This document shows positions 44,598-53,266 of a stretch of DNA of 64,000 bases, in pieces. Made by a program: the position numbers and the translations under genes. The stretch is from Salipaludibacillus agaradhaerens (GTDB taxonomy: Bacteria > Bacillota > Bacilli > Bacillales > Salisediminibacteriaceae). The stretch's first letter is position 1; every line of letters begins with the position of its first letter. Below the pieces are notes generated by a model, which saw only the letters and a list, made by a program, of their open reading frames with translations, searched no databases and was not told where the DNA came from. The DNA lies in the NCBI RefSeq assembly GCF_002019735.1, contig NZ_KV917378.1, positions 2,258,869 to 2,322,868 of the forward strand. The letters are read 5' to 3'.

Positions 44598-45308
44598 TTA
44601 CGTCTCTTTTTTAGAAGTTGTAATAAAGACAAAATAGCCAATGTCTTGGTCAAAGTTCCAATCAACAAATGTGTCATCAATGTCTTTTCCTAGAATGTCT
44701 TCTAATTTGCCTTGATCAATAAGGCGTTTTTCCATAGGACGCTTCGTGAGTTTTAATTCTTCAGTAAATTGATTTTTAATCAGTTCCTTTTCCACATTTA
44801 CGAGAATGCCAGTACGTTTCGTCAATATTGTTCGGTCATTTAGTACAAATACTTCTGTTCTTTCAGGCATTTTCTGACCGCGTTTACTCGCTTCGTTAAT
44901 TTCTTTATAAAAAGGACCTTCTACCTCAGCTGGCAGAGGGGAGACAGCTCTATGCTCGTGAGAAGTTCCTTCTGGAATACATCCAAAAATAATACCTGAA
45001 CGATTTTCGAGATTCCAATCATAATGTAAATCTTTCACCTTAATAGACACAATCTCTTCAAGCTTACACATAATTTCCGGTAATAGTTCTTCCATCAAAA
45101 CGTCTCTCGTTTCTTCGACGCGTTTCTTCTCCCCTTTCTCGAGTAACACCCGCTCCATTGGAGCTAAAAAGTCTTTCAGGTAAATGGTCATATAAGGATG
45201 TTTAATTGTCACATAAACAGATGTCGGTCCTTTCCCGAACTTTTCCCTGATCAGACGTCCGATATAACTGGAAATTTGCGCATATACCTTAGAATCATTT
45301 ACCGCCAT
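44598..45308 (-). CDS. Two-domain DUF2294 (MpsC family) protein
   Basis: The 236-residue protein contains two DUF2294 domains. The first covers about 5-115 (SSYIGRLIREKFGKGPTSVY and VKDLHYDWN), the second about 125-232 (INEASKRGQKMPERTEVFVL, TFVDWNFDQDIGYFVF). Single-domain members are about 115-120 residues, so this is a tandem fusion. The family includes S. aureus MpsC of a Na+-translocating membrane-potential system, and YbcI of B. subtilis. No MpsA or MpsB partner is in the window. The ribosome site is weak (AAGGTTGTG). Confidence 0.75.
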   Translation of the reverse strand: MAVNDSKVYAQISSYIGRLIREKFGKGPTSVYVTIKHPYMTIYLKDFLAPMERVLLEKGEKKRVEETRDVLMEELLPEIMCKLEEIVSIKVKDLHYDWNLENRSGIIFGCIPEGTSHEHRAVSPLPAEVEGPFYKEINEASKRGQKMPERTEVFVLNDRTILTKRTGILVNVEKELIKNQFTEELKLTKRPMEKRLIDQGKLEDILGKDIDDTFVDWNFDQDIGYFVFITTSKKET

Positions 45309-45384
45309 TTTCTACACAACCTTAGTCATTTTTAAGTTTTATATTCATTATACTCAATTTGTGATTTCAATCCTAGTAAGCCCA

Positions 45385-45591
45385 TTACATATCTTTAATA
45401 TTCGGCTTAACAGAGTTAATCTTGCAAAAAGGACATTCTTCAAATCCTTCCTCTTCAATCAGCTTTTTAATATAAGTGTGATCTTCAGAGAATTCCCTTT
45501 TTTCTGCCGGTGTGGTGTGGAAGTGGCAGCTATCATTAGCAAACGTGGTACGATGTACAGATTTACGAACATGATCGATTAAATATCTCAT
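45385..45591 (-). CDS. Small protein of unknown function with paired cysteines
   Basis: I do not recognise this 68-residue protein. It has CHFHTT in the N-terminal half and ECPFCKINS near the end, which could form a small zinc site (C, H, CxxC), with a helical DHTYIKKLIEEEGFEE between. The ATG at 45591 has AAAGGAG 5 bases upstream, which supports a real gene; an upstream frame extension to 45663 does not. It sits alone, 76 bases from the MpsC-family gene, in the same direction. Confidence 0.65.
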   Translation of the reverse strand: MRYLIDHVRKSVHRTTFANDSCHFHTTPAEKREFSEDHTYIKKLIEEEGFEECPFCKINSVKPNIKDM

Positions 45592-46131
45592 AAGCTCTCC
45601 TTTCACAGTAGCTACGATGGTTAAGAATAGAAATAGAAAGATGTGTTGATCACCAACCGTCATGAAGAAATCTTTATGGGGCTTGTATATGAAATGCCCT
45701 TTAATTATGTACGGTCAAAAATTATAGACGACACTAAAAAAGCTGAAAAGGGCACACGTCTCACGTGATCCTTTTCAGCTTATGTTCGGCTCTTTTGTCC
45801 GAATCATTTCCACCTAGTGACTTAATCTATTAACTTTAAATTTGAGTTTGTCATTCATTTTCTCGGAAACGCTATTGTTTTCCAAGCATACACGATTGTA
45901 CAATAATTTACAGGGAAGTTCAAGAACTATTCACTCTTTAATAAGAATTACTCTTATCATTTAATGTTGAAAATGAAACCTATTGATTAAAACAAAGCGT
46001 TTTTTTACAATAAAACATGTTAATCTGGTATAACTTTAGTAAAGTTGTCTGTTTCCCTTATACAGAAGTTCACATCGTCATATTCAGCTTACTAAACAGA
46101 TATATCATTAGAAGAATAGGAGGAATACTGC
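45592..46131. other. Intergenic region
   Basis: These 540 bases hold a strong hairpin at 45739-45782 and, near 46030, TATAAC as a possible -10 of the VOC gene. No credible open frame or repeat is seen. Confidence 0.55.
45739..45782. terminator. Strong hairpin, possible terminator
   Basis: AAGCTGAAAAGG pairs with CCTTTTCAGCTT around a loop that itself has CACGT/ACGTG complementarity. It is upstream of the 68-residue gene and the VOC gene, so which transcript it would stop is unclear. Confidence 0.5.
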
Positions 46132-46542
46132 ATGATTACAGGACTGGCACACATTGCTCTAACAGTTGAAAATATGGATAAAAGCCTTTCTTTTTACTGT
46201 GATACTCTTGGCTTAACCCATGCTTTTCAGGTTTCTGATGATAACGGCGAACCATGGATAGAATATGTACAGGTTGGCCCCCAGCAATTTATTGAACTCT
46301 TTTACGGAGGTAAGAATAAAGGGCCTTCTGTAGACCAAAAAATTGGCGTCCATCACCTCTGCTTCCGTGTTGATAATGTCCATCGAATAGCGGAGCATTT
46401 AACATCTCAAGGCATTCAATTAGATGTGGAACCAAAACGGGGAAAAGGGGGAAATGATCAATGTTGGGTTAGTGATCCAGATGGAAATCGGATTGAATTT
46501 CTTAAACCTGATGATGATTCCCCTCATTTACAACTATATTAA
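46132..46542 (+). CDS. VOC (glyoxalase) family protein
   Basis: The 136-residue protein has two beta-alpha-beta modules: GLAHIALTVENMDKSLSFYC with the first His, IEYVQVGPQQFIELF, VHHLCFRVDNV with the second His and CWVSDPDGNRIEFLKP with the final Glu. The ligand set (H, E, H, E) fits glyoxalase I-like or dioxygenase-like metal binding. Substrate unknown. GGAGG lies 8 bases before the ATG. Confidence 0.88.
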   Translation: MITGLAHIALTVENMDKSLSFYCDTLGLTHAFQVSDDNGEPWIEYVQVGPQQFIELFYGGKNKGPSVDQKIGVHHLCFRVDNVHRIAEHLTSQGIQLDVEPKRGKGGNDQCWVSDPDGNRIEFLKPDDDSPHLQLY

Positions 46543-46560
46543 CGCAAGAATGGATGGCCG

Positions 46561-46592
46561 GAAGACAGCTTCACATATGCGAAGCTGTCTTC
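46561..46592. terminator. Bidirectional terminator between the VOC and SOD genes
   Basis: A 12-bp perfect stem, GAAGACAGCTTC/GAAGCTGTCTTC, lies between convergent genes. Confidence 0.75.
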
Positions 46593-46615
46593 AAAAACAT
46601 TCCTCTTACTTAAAT

Positions 46616-47536
46616 TTACAAAGGCCTCCATGTTACTTGACGCGCTTCTTTAAACCGATCAGAAACATTACGCCAGTTAATAATGTTCCAAAATTGCTCA
46701 ACATACTCATCACGATTATTTTCATATTGTAAATAATAAGCATGCTCCCATACATCCAGCCCTAATAAAGGAATGATATCTTGCTGGCTCAAGAGATGGT
46801 GAAACTCAGCTTGTAAAATCTCTAACTTCCTTGCTCGCGGCGCCCATACTAATAACGCCCACCCCGCACCTTGCACCTTTTTAGCTGCTTCACTAAAATG
46901 CTGTTTAAATGCTTGAAAGCTACCAAAATCTTTGTTAATTTGCTCGCGTAATTTACCGCTTGGTTCCCCTCCACCTTGTGGGCTCATGTTTTCCCAAAAC
47001 ATCGTATGGAGGTAATGGCCGGCGCCATGAAAAGCCGCTTCTTTTTCCCAATGTCTAATCAATTCAAAGTCATGTGTTTCTCGGGCTTCTTTCATTGCCA
47101 GTTCTGCTTTATTTAAGCCGTCTACATAGCTTTGATGATGTTCGAGATGATGTAAACGCATAATTCTCTCTGAAATATAAGGCTCTAAAGCATCATAAGC
47201 ATAAGGGAGCGACGGTAAGCGGTGACCTCCTGGTGGCACTGCCTGATTGTTACCAGCAAAAGGCTCTTTTCTCACTTCTCTATTCGCAGTTCTCCACTGT
47301 TCAAAAGCGGTTGCAACATAATCCACTTGTGATGTAAAAGCTAGCTTTAACTTTTCATCATCAAGTGGTTCTAATAATTTACCTCGGAGACTTTTCAACG
47401 ACTCCAATTCGGTAGCAACATGTCCTTTCTCTTTTTGTTTTTCCTCTGATCGATAACTAATCGCCTCTTCTACAGCCGTCATCCACTCATCTACTTGACT
47501 CACATACGTATTCCATTCCTCCTGCGCTGTAGGCAC
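46616..47536 (-). CDS. sodF: Fe/Mn superoxide dismutase with N-terminal extension (SodF type)
   Basis: The protein has about 306 residues. A helical N-terminal extension of ~100 residues precedes a standard Fe/Mn SOD domain beginning at HRLPSLPYAYDALEPYIS. Metal ligands are visible in MRLHHLEHHQSYVDGLN, HGAGHYLHTMFWENMSP and LLGLDVWEHAYYLQY. This matches B. subtilis SodF rather than SodA. The GTG at 47536 has GAGGAG 8 bases upstream; the ATG at 47542 is only 2 bases from it, so the exact start is uncertain by two residues. Confidence 0.9.
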   Translation of the reverse strand: MPTAQEEWNTYVSQVDEWMTAVEEAISYRSEEKQKEKGHVATELESLKSLRGKLLEPLDDEKLKLAFTSQVDYVATAFEQWRTANREVRKEPFAGNNQAVPPGGHRLPSLPYAYDALEPYISERIMRLHHLEHHQSYVDGLNKAELAMKEARETHDFELIRHWEKEAAFHGAGHYLHTMFWENMSPQGGGEPSGKLREQINKDFGSFQAFKQHFSEAAKKVQGAGWALLVWAPRARKLEILQAEFHHLLSQQDIIPLLGLDVWEHAYYLQYENNRDEYVEQFWNIINWRNVSDRFKEARQVTWRPL

Positions 47537-47700
47537 TAACATCACTCCTCATATGTTTAATCCGCCTTCTCTCCACACAGTCTATGATAATAAAGAAAAG
47601 CGGGTGCCTGCCTAATATGAAAAGCAGCAATAATACTTATTAAAATAACAACAGGGCACTTTTTAATGATGCACTTCAAGGTATTAGTCAGCATCCACGC

Positions 47701-47738
47701 AAAAACACTGCATGAAGTTTAAATTCAAGCAGTGTTTT
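47701..47738 (-). terminator. Rho-independent terminator, minus strand (47802 gene)
   Basis: AAAACACTGC with GCAGTGTTTT, extended by TGAA/TTCA, followed by TTTTG on the minus strand. Confidence 0.8.
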
Positions 47739-47801
47739 AGTCTTACTTATGCTTTTTTATTTCTATCTTATTAGTATTTATGCGTTAATCCTTCAATTAA
47801 A

Positions 47802-47999
47802 CTATGTTAACTTATCTGTAGAAGAGCGCTTTTTTGTTTTTTCTTTATTTTTATCTCTCTGCTCTTCCTCTTCATATTTGATCTCCTCTAAAGGAAGTTC
47901 ATCTATGGGCATGACTTTTTGATCTCTTTCCAATTGCTTTTCTTTATCTTTTTTAAAGCGTTGATCATGTTGAAAAGGTTTCTTATCTTCACGACTCAT
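47802..47999 (-). CDS. Small highly charged protein, unknown
   Basis: The 65-residue protein is almost entirely charged: KKPFQHDQRFKKDKEKQLER, then ELPLEEIKYEEEEQ and a Lys-rich tail. No domain is recognised and it is probably disordered. GGAG lies 8 bases before the ATG and a good terminator follows, so expression is likely. A 22-codon membrane peptide frame lies just upstream on the same strand. Confidence 0.65.
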   Translation of the reverse strand: MSREDKKPFQHDQRFKKDKEKQLERDQKVMPIDELPLEEIKYEEEEQRDKNKEKTKKRSSTDKLT

Positions 48000-48048
48000 G
48001 AAATCAACTCCTAGCCTTTAATCAAAACTTGATTCTACGAGTGTTCAA

Positions 48049-48117
48049 TTAAATCATTGACAAGATAAAGCTAATGACCACGATAGCTCCAATTATCATT
48101 AAAATTGTCCGCAGCAT
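48049..48117 (-). CDS. Predicted 22-residue membrane peptide
   Basis: ATG at 48117 to TAA at 48049 encodes a short peptide with a basic start (MLRT) followed by an uninterrupted hydrophobic run (IGAIVVISFILSMI), long enough to span the membrane. AAGGG stands 12 bases upstream and AGAGG 2 bases upstream, neither ideal. It is 49 bases upstream of the charged 65-residue gene. Many Bacillus micropeptides look like this, but coding is not proved. Confidence 0.4.
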   Translation of the reverse strand: MLRTILMIIGAIVVISFILSMI

Positions 48118-48512
48118 CGCCTCTTCATTCCCTTCTTTAGTGGATAGTTAACCGTTCCCGTCTCATTCTAATGTTAAACAATGAGATAAGCACAATGATT
48201 CTCATAAATGTCATAATTCAAAATCCGAATAACGAATATGACCTTCATATCAGATGAAAGTTTCCCTAGTAATTGCCTTCATTCTACGGGGCTGCCTTAC
48301 GTCACTACTATTTTTAAAAATTTCATAGATCATTGTTTCTTTGCTCATAAAACGTCCTTATGAAATTGATTCGTTAAAATAACTAAGTAATGGCTGGGAA
48401 CAACTTCTAATAAATGAATTATCACGTTACTGGTATAATTAATGACTAATTGAAGCAACTGCTACATACATTTTATAAACAATCATGTTTTAGGAGGAGG
48501 TATTCGGTACTT
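48118..48512. other. Intergenic region
   Basis: About 390 AT-rich bases; I see no repeat, RNA or terminator. Promoters for the genes on either side must lie here, but none is convincing. Confidence 0.5.
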
Positions 48513-48860
48513 ATGTATTATTCCCCCTATCCTTTCTACTATCGCTATCCTGTAAATACATACCCGCCAGTGGACACCACCTTGTTTCAGCAGTCGTTAC
48601 AAACGTATCCTTCATTACTTGAAAAAGGACGCGACGTCGTACAGCATTTCACGACTTCTTCTGTACGAATGCAACAACTGATGACCGCAGCTCAAGCAGG
48701 ACAAGATGAGGAAGTAGATAGAATCATGCAGGAAGTGGCAGGCCCTTTTGATGTCAGGACAACGTACACCCCAATGTCAGTGACATTTACCATCTCGATT
48801 AATCAAGCTAATGCTGCGCCTCAATGCTGCCGCCTTCAAATGTATTTAAGATGGGGCTAG
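48513..48860 (+). CDS. Tyr/Pro-rich protein, probably spore associated
   Basis: The 115-residue protein starts with a Tyr/Pro-rich segment, MYYSPYPFYYRYPVNTYPPV, followed by a helical region (SSVRMQQLMTAAQAGQDEEV) and a beta-rich end with a CC pair and final LRWG. I recall similar uncharacterised proteins in spore-forming Bacillaceae; Tyr-rich starts are common in coat proteins. GGAGGAGG lies 12 bases before the ATG, longer than ideal. No defined function. Confidence 0.65.
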   Translation: MYYSPYPFYYRYPVNTYPPVDTTLFQQSLQTYPSLLEKGRDVVQHFTTSSVRMQQLMTAAQAGQDEEVDRIMQEVAGPFDVRTTYTPMSVTFTISINQANAAPQCCRLQMYLRWG

Positions 48861-48939
48861 TATCTAGCCCCATGATTAAAAGGTTTAGCGTTTTATTCCT
48901 GTGAGTCTGACATGCGCTATCCCTAGTCAAGCAAAGGTA

Positions 48940-49830
48940 CTATCTGTTAATGTCTTGAAACGTGTAGGAGGGGACCCCCTTCACTCCCGGTTTAAATTTA
49001 AAAAGGCCTCCTGCATGTGGCTGTTTTGTTAAATCAGCATCCGATAATCCATTTCGCGCTGTAGTTATATATAACTCATCTAAATTTTCACCGCCAAATG
49101 TACATGATGTTACTTGACTCGCCGGTACTTTTACCTCCATGAGCGTTTGTCCGGTTTCAGGATTCAAACGGATGACTTTCCACCCGCGAAAAAATGCTAC
49201 CCACAGCATCCCTTCTTCATCTATTGTCATCCCATCTGGACTTCCCATTTCCGGTTTGAATGTCACGGCTGTTTTGGCGTTGGCTATATTCCCTGTTTCA
49301 TTATCAAAGTCATAGGTGCGAATCGCCTTTGTTCGTGTATCAATATAATACATACATGATTTCGTGATATCCCATGCTAGTCCATTGGATACTGTCACAT
49401 CAGCAACCATTAACTGAACTGTTAAATCATTGTCTAACCGATAAAGATTAGCTTCTCCAGGGTTACCGTCCAAAACCATGGTTCCTGCCCAAAATCTCCC
49501 TTTCGGATCACACTTACCATCATTAAACCTGTTTGTTTTAATATGGGATTCAGTATCTTCAATACGAGAAATCGTTTCAGTCTTCATATCAAAACTATAA
49601 AATCCGTCCGTCAACGCAAGCAGCAATCCACCATTTTCACGCACAACTGCAGCTCCGACGTATTCCCCTACATCATAGCGTTTATCCTCTCTCGTCATTG
49701 GATTATAGACATTGACGGTATGACCATTTATATCTACCCATATTAATGTGTTCGTCTTTGCATCCCAGCAAGGTCCTTCTCCTAATAACGCTTTCGCATC
49801 CAAGATTAATTCTGCTCGATTCTTTTCCAT
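48940..49830 (-). CDS. SMP-30/gluconolactonase family protein
   Basis: The 296-residue six-bladed beta-propeller has LGEGPCWDAKTNTLIWVDIN with the first metal Glu, RFNDGKCDPKGRFWAGTM, VSNGLAWD with the metal Asn, and GSPDGMTIDEEGMLWVAF with the catalytic Asp. Family members hydrolyse sugar lactones using Ca2+ or Zn2+; YvrE of B. subtilis is a relative. Three ATG codons in a row follow GAGG; the third (49830) has the best spacing. Natural substrate unknown. Confidence 0.9.
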   Translation of the reverse strand: MEKNRAELILDAKALLGEGPCWDAKTNTLIWVDINGHTVNVYNPMTREDKRYDVGEYVGAAVVRENGGLLLALTDGFYSFDMKTETISRIEDTESHIKTNRFNDGKCDPKGRFWAGTMVLDGNPGEANLYRLDNDLTVQLMVADVTVSNGLAWDITKSCMYYIDTRTKAIRTYDFDNETGNIANAKTAVTFKPEMGSPDGMTIDEEGMLWVAFFRGWKVIRLNPETGQTLMEVKVPASQVTSCTFGGENLDELYITTARNGLSDADLTKQPHAGGLFKFKPGVKGVPSYTFQDINR

Positions 49831-49901
49831 CATCATCACCTCTTTAATATGTTTAAGGCTTCCAAAAAGGGGAAGCTCAAAGTGTAGAAAGGGGTTCTCT
49901 T

Positions 49902-50306
49902 ATGTTTTCAACGATACTCATTATTCTCACCGTTCTTTTTTTACTTGTAAATGTTCTTTCCTTTTTCTTGAAGAAATCTTATAAAAAAAGTTTTTATGAT
50001 TCTGCATTATTAACGAAACTATTTCTAATTCTAAGCGGATTGACTGTAGGTTTTGCCTGCCTTTATTATTTATTATCTTTGGAAAAACCTATTTTAAAAA
50101 TTAATGATCCAACTGATGAGGTAGCTGAAGTCACTTTTTTAGACGCCTTATACTTTAGTGGTGTGACCATGTTATCTGTTGGCTACGGGGATTTAGTTCC
50201 AATTGGTAGTGCCCGTTTTTTCTCACTTGTCCAAGCTGCACTAGGCCTCCTTCTACCCACTGTTTATTTTGTAAAAGCTTTAACTGAAACCAATGATAAG
50301 AATTGA
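49902..50306 (+). CDS. Two-pore-helix potassium channel (Ion_trans_2)
   Basis: The 134-residue protein has an N-terminal membrane segment at 1-23, a second at about 40-60, a pore region with the selectivity filter LSVGYGDLVP, and a final membrane helix. SVGYGD strongly marks a K+ channel. There is no RCK or other regulatory domain. It is probably a tetramer in the membrane. AGAAAGGGG lies upstream of the ATG. Confidence 0.88.
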   Translation: MFSTILIILTVLFLLVNVLSFFLKKSYKKSFYDSALLTKLFLILSGLTVGFACLYYLLSLEKPILKINDPTDEVAEVTFLDALYFSGVTMLSVGYGDLVPIGSARFFSLVQAALGLLLPTVYFVKALTETNDKN

Positions 50307-50387
50307 CCAAACCTTTTCCAGAAAATTTTACCTGTGTAACCTTCCCCGCTTTTGCCTATTTTAAAACTATGAGGGGAGGGATTACCT

Positions 50388-50543
50388 ATGGCTGTTGATG
50401 TCCTTTGTGAAGTAAGTAATTGCGTCTATTGGGCCAACGGAAACAAGTGTGATGCAGATCAGATTTACGTGGTCAGTCATACCGGTAAAGAGGCTGACAA
50501 TCAAAAGGAAACCGACTGTAACACATTTGAACCAGAACAATAG
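50388..50543 (+). CDS. DUF1540 small cysteine-rich protein
   Basis: This 51-residue protein begins MAVDVLCEVSNCVYWANGNK and continues with CDADQIYVVSH and TDCNTFEP. The four-cysteine pattern (C, C, C, C) is that of DUF1540, a small domain common in spore-formers and of unknown function; metal binding is likely. GGGGAGGG lies 7 bases before the ATG, a strong ribosome site. It follows the K+ channel by 81 bases. Confidence 0.82.
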   Translation: MAVDVLCEVSNCVYWANGNKCDADQIYVVSHTGKEADNQKETDCNTFEPEQ

Positions 50544-50821
50544 GGTATCCGACATGTTTTGTGAGGGGATTGGTAATCCATCCTCTCCTTCTTAGTGTCT
50601 TTAAACCGTCACGCTTTGGGCACTCTCCTTTAGGCCCGTTATTATTTGAAGAAAGTACCAGGAAAAGATAAGAAGATAACACGAAATTTTGATAATGGAA
50701 AAAATCGGAGTAATGATAACTTACAGATTGATTAAACTATTTAAGTCATTTAGCCCGATCTGAGAAATAGGCGAAGAAAGTCCCCTTAAATTGTCATTAG
50801 CATTATCAATAGCTTAATTAA
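50544..50821. other. Intergenic region before the CGGA/TCCG repeat
   Basis: Nothing recognised in these 280 bases. A short minus-strand frame here lacks a ribosome site and protein character. Confidence 0.45.
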
Positions 50822-50953
50822 ACGGAGATGTTCCGCCTATTGACTCGGAAACTCTGAAAATGTGGCATTTTGCTTTGCATAACCGGAATATATCCCCCTA
50901 TATTCCTAAAAATCAGCTCTTTCCTTCATCTAACCGAAAAATATCCGCTTATT
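50822..50953. repeat. Three spaced CGGA/TCCG mini-palindromes, Bacillaceae-type intergenic repeat
   Basis: Three related 20-base blocks occur: ACGGAGATGTTCCGCCTATT at 50822, ACCGGAATATATCCCCCTAT at 50882 and ACCGAAAAATATCCGCTTAT at 50933. Each has a CGGA-like arm, a short AT centre and a TCCG-like arm followed by C-TAT. I recall similar blocks scattered in intergenic DNA of other Bacillaceae. Function unknown. Confidence 0.5.
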
Positions 50954-51138
50954 TCATTCTCACTTGAATATCACACTCCCAATCAATTTTAGAAACTGCC
51001 ATCGTTCAGTTTTCTGAAATCCATCAAGCGAAATCTTGGTAGTAAAAAACATGTGTCTTCTATCTTGACGTAGTATCATATCACCTATTATAATTTTGTC
51101 ATTTATTAATCAAGTTGTTATCGGAGATGCTACTTACT

Positions 51139-51399
51139 ATGGGTTTATTAAATGCCTTTGATCCCTCTATACTACAGCTTGTTATAGTAACATGAGTTGT
51201 TATTGGTTTAGGACTAGCCGCTTCATTTTTAACTAAAAGAGTATATGTAGCTCCTATTTGTACTGTCTTATTCAATGTTACCTATGAGACAACTACTAGT
51301 TTGATTAGGTATGGACAGCTCAGTTTAACTATATGGCATGTTATCTTCCCCATTGTCTCTTTTTTTATTGCTTGGCTTATATTTATGACTAAAAAGTGA
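51139..51399 (+). pseudogene. Small membrane protein gene interrupted by an in-frame TGA
   Basis: From ATG 51139 to TGA 51397-51399 the frame has 86 codons with one internal TGA at 51193-51195 (codon 19), where TGG (Trp) would fit. Downstream of it is VVIGLGLAASFLTKRVYVAP and later a second hydrophobic segment (VIFPIVSFFIAWLIFM). The long, membrane-protein-like frame on both sides argues for a real gene with one nonsense change. GGAG is 12 bases upstream. No family is recognised. Confidence 0.55.
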
Positions 51400-51929
51400 A
51401 GAACGACCTTTTTTAACTTCTCACCATGCCTCTGAGTTCATCCCTCCTGCTTTGCTTTATTAGCAGCATTTCTATCTGATAAAGTAAACAGGTATCGTCA
51501 ACATAAAGCTTCCTGCTCTAATCTTATTCATCATCACGGCCTAAACAAAAGCCCCATGGACAAGTATCGTACAACAAGCGTCAATTAGTGTGTCTTTCAG
51601 CTCCCCTCCCTATAAAATGGCTTCCACTAAATCCATACTTCACTTCTCTCTATCACCTATACATTCCTGCGTAAACCTTTCGACTCTTAAAATAGAAAAA
51701 TAAATCTCCACTTGGACATTATGATTAGTGGCCCTTTTGCTTTTGTTCATAACATGTTTTTTTCCTCCCCATCATCCACATACCCCAGACAGGGCCAAGT
51801 TACCATCCTTTAATATAAGCAAGTTAGGACTTCCCCACAATTCTATATTTTTTTTCTGTTTCATGTTTTAACCGCTGTCTACAGGGAAGAGCAGTTAATG
51901 ACTTTCATTCTATTTGAGGAGGGGTAACT
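51400..51929. other. Intergenic region
   Basis: About 530 bases without a convincing gene, repeat or RNA. On the minus strand a short stretch around 51450-51510 reads like the end of a small hydrophilic protein (RNAANKAKQEG) but has no start. The promoter of the second manganese catalase must lie at the right end. Confidence 0.4.
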
Positions 51930-52838
51930 TTGTTTAAGCGCATCGACAAATTGCAGGTGGATTTACCGAAGCCGAGTAAACCGGACCCTGAAGCAGCTGG
52001 GGTTGTACAAGAGCTACTAGGTGGCCGATTTGGAGAGATGTCAACGTTAAACAACTATCTGTTTCAATCGTTTAACTTCCGTGCTAAAAAGAAGCTCCGC
52101 CCGTTTTATGAGCTTATTGCGAGTATTTCGGCAGAGGAAATTGGTCACGTCGAACTTGTTGCCAATACGATTAACATGAATCTCGATGGTTCCGTTGGAA
52201 ACGGAAGTACGAATCCTGATGATACGCCACTAAGAGAAGCCCTTGGTTTTGAGAATAAATTCAATTTTATTTTAGGCGGCCAAAATGCCCTTCCTGCTGA
52301 TTCTACTGGGAAAGCATGGACGGGAGATAATGTTTTTTCAAGTGGTAACTTAGTGAATGATTTACTTCATAACTTTTATCTTGAGTGTGGTGCAAGAACA
52401 CATAAAATGCGGGTATATCAAATGACAGATAACGAAACAGCGCGTGAGTTGTGCGGCTATCTGCTCGTCCGTGGTGGTGTACATGTTGTGGCCTATGCAA
52501 AAGCACTTGAAAAAGTGACAGGAGTTAACGTTATGAACATGCTTCCTATTCCAGATTTAGATAACTCTAAGTTTGACCACGCAAAGAAATACGAAGATGA
52601 AGGATCACACTTGAAACTTTATCGATTCAGTGATGAGGATTACGGTTTATTAAATCGTATTTGGACAGGCCCTACTCCTGTTGGTCCTCCTGGTGAATTA
52701 GAGGTTGTGGATGGGGTACCAGAAGGTGGTGACATTCCAGATCTAGAACATATTCCTGAAGAATTTGCACCGGGATTTGACGAAGAGCAATTCCGCGAAT
52801 TGTCTAAACGTCTGCAATATGAAGCAGGTATGTCATAA
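51930..52838 (+). CDS. Manganese catalase, second copy (YdbD-like)
   Basis: The 302-residue protein has the manganese ligands in GGRFGEMSTLNNYLFQ, SAEEIGHVELVANTI, LLHNFYLECGARTHKM and RGGVHVVAYAKAL. It resembles B. subtilis YdbD and is distinct from the catalase at 39119, including a different ligand context (LECGAR rather than AESQGR). The start is TTG at 51930, with GAGGAGGGG upstream. The acidic C-terminal tail is long (GGDIPDLEHIPEEFAPGF). Confidence 0.92.
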   Translation: MFKRIDKLQVDLPKPSKPDPEAAGVVQELLGGRFGEMSTLNNYLFQSFNFRAKKKLRPFYELIASISAEEIGHVELVANTINMNLDGSVGNGSTNPDDTPLREALGFENKFNFILGGQNALPADSTGKAWTGDNVFSSGNLVNDLLHNFYLECGARTHKMRVYQMTDNETARELCGYLLVRGGVHVVAYAKALEKVTGVNVMNMLPIPDLDNSKFDHAKKYEDEGSHLKLYRFSDEDYGLLNRIWTGPTPVGPPGELEVVDGVPEGGDIPDLEHIPEEFAPGFDEEQFRELSKRLQYEAGMS

Positions 52839-53266
52839 ACTTAGAGCTCGAGATAATAAAAACGTATGAAAATCCTGTATTCTTCAGTCACCAGTTATAC
52901 TTGATTGAGATAAATACTTAAGGAAATGGGGTGTAAAAGAGCTTATTTTCCTTTTCAGAAGGAAAGGCGTTGAACACGTTCTGTTTCCACAAGCATGTGT
53001 ATACACCGATTGCGCTAAAAGTGATGGGTGATTGCAGGAAAGTTGCTCACAGAAATGGCGTGTGTGCCACCAGTAAGCAATCAAACCAGTTACCTTTAGT
53101 GCGGCATGCTATTTCCGTCCCAATTTCTTAGTGTTTCAATGTTTCCTACTAGAAAGGACTTCTCTTATAAAATTTAGATTGCGCCCCAGATTAGACGAGT
53201 ATCCATGATGTGGTGAGAAACGGGTATTTGCATAAGATGTTTAACTTTATAGAGGGAGGGATCACG
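52839..53266. other. Intergenic region
   Basis: About 430 bases. A weak TTTTCCTTTT/AAGGAAAGG hairpin at 52946-52971 might end the catalase transcript. Nothing else recognised. Confidence 0.45.

Noticed and set aside
51193-51195. TGA codons in luxS, the small membrane gene and after nasE as selenocysteine or a changed code
   Set aside because: The expected residues differ (Gly and Trp), no Sec-type hairpin is evident and many genes here end normally in TGA.
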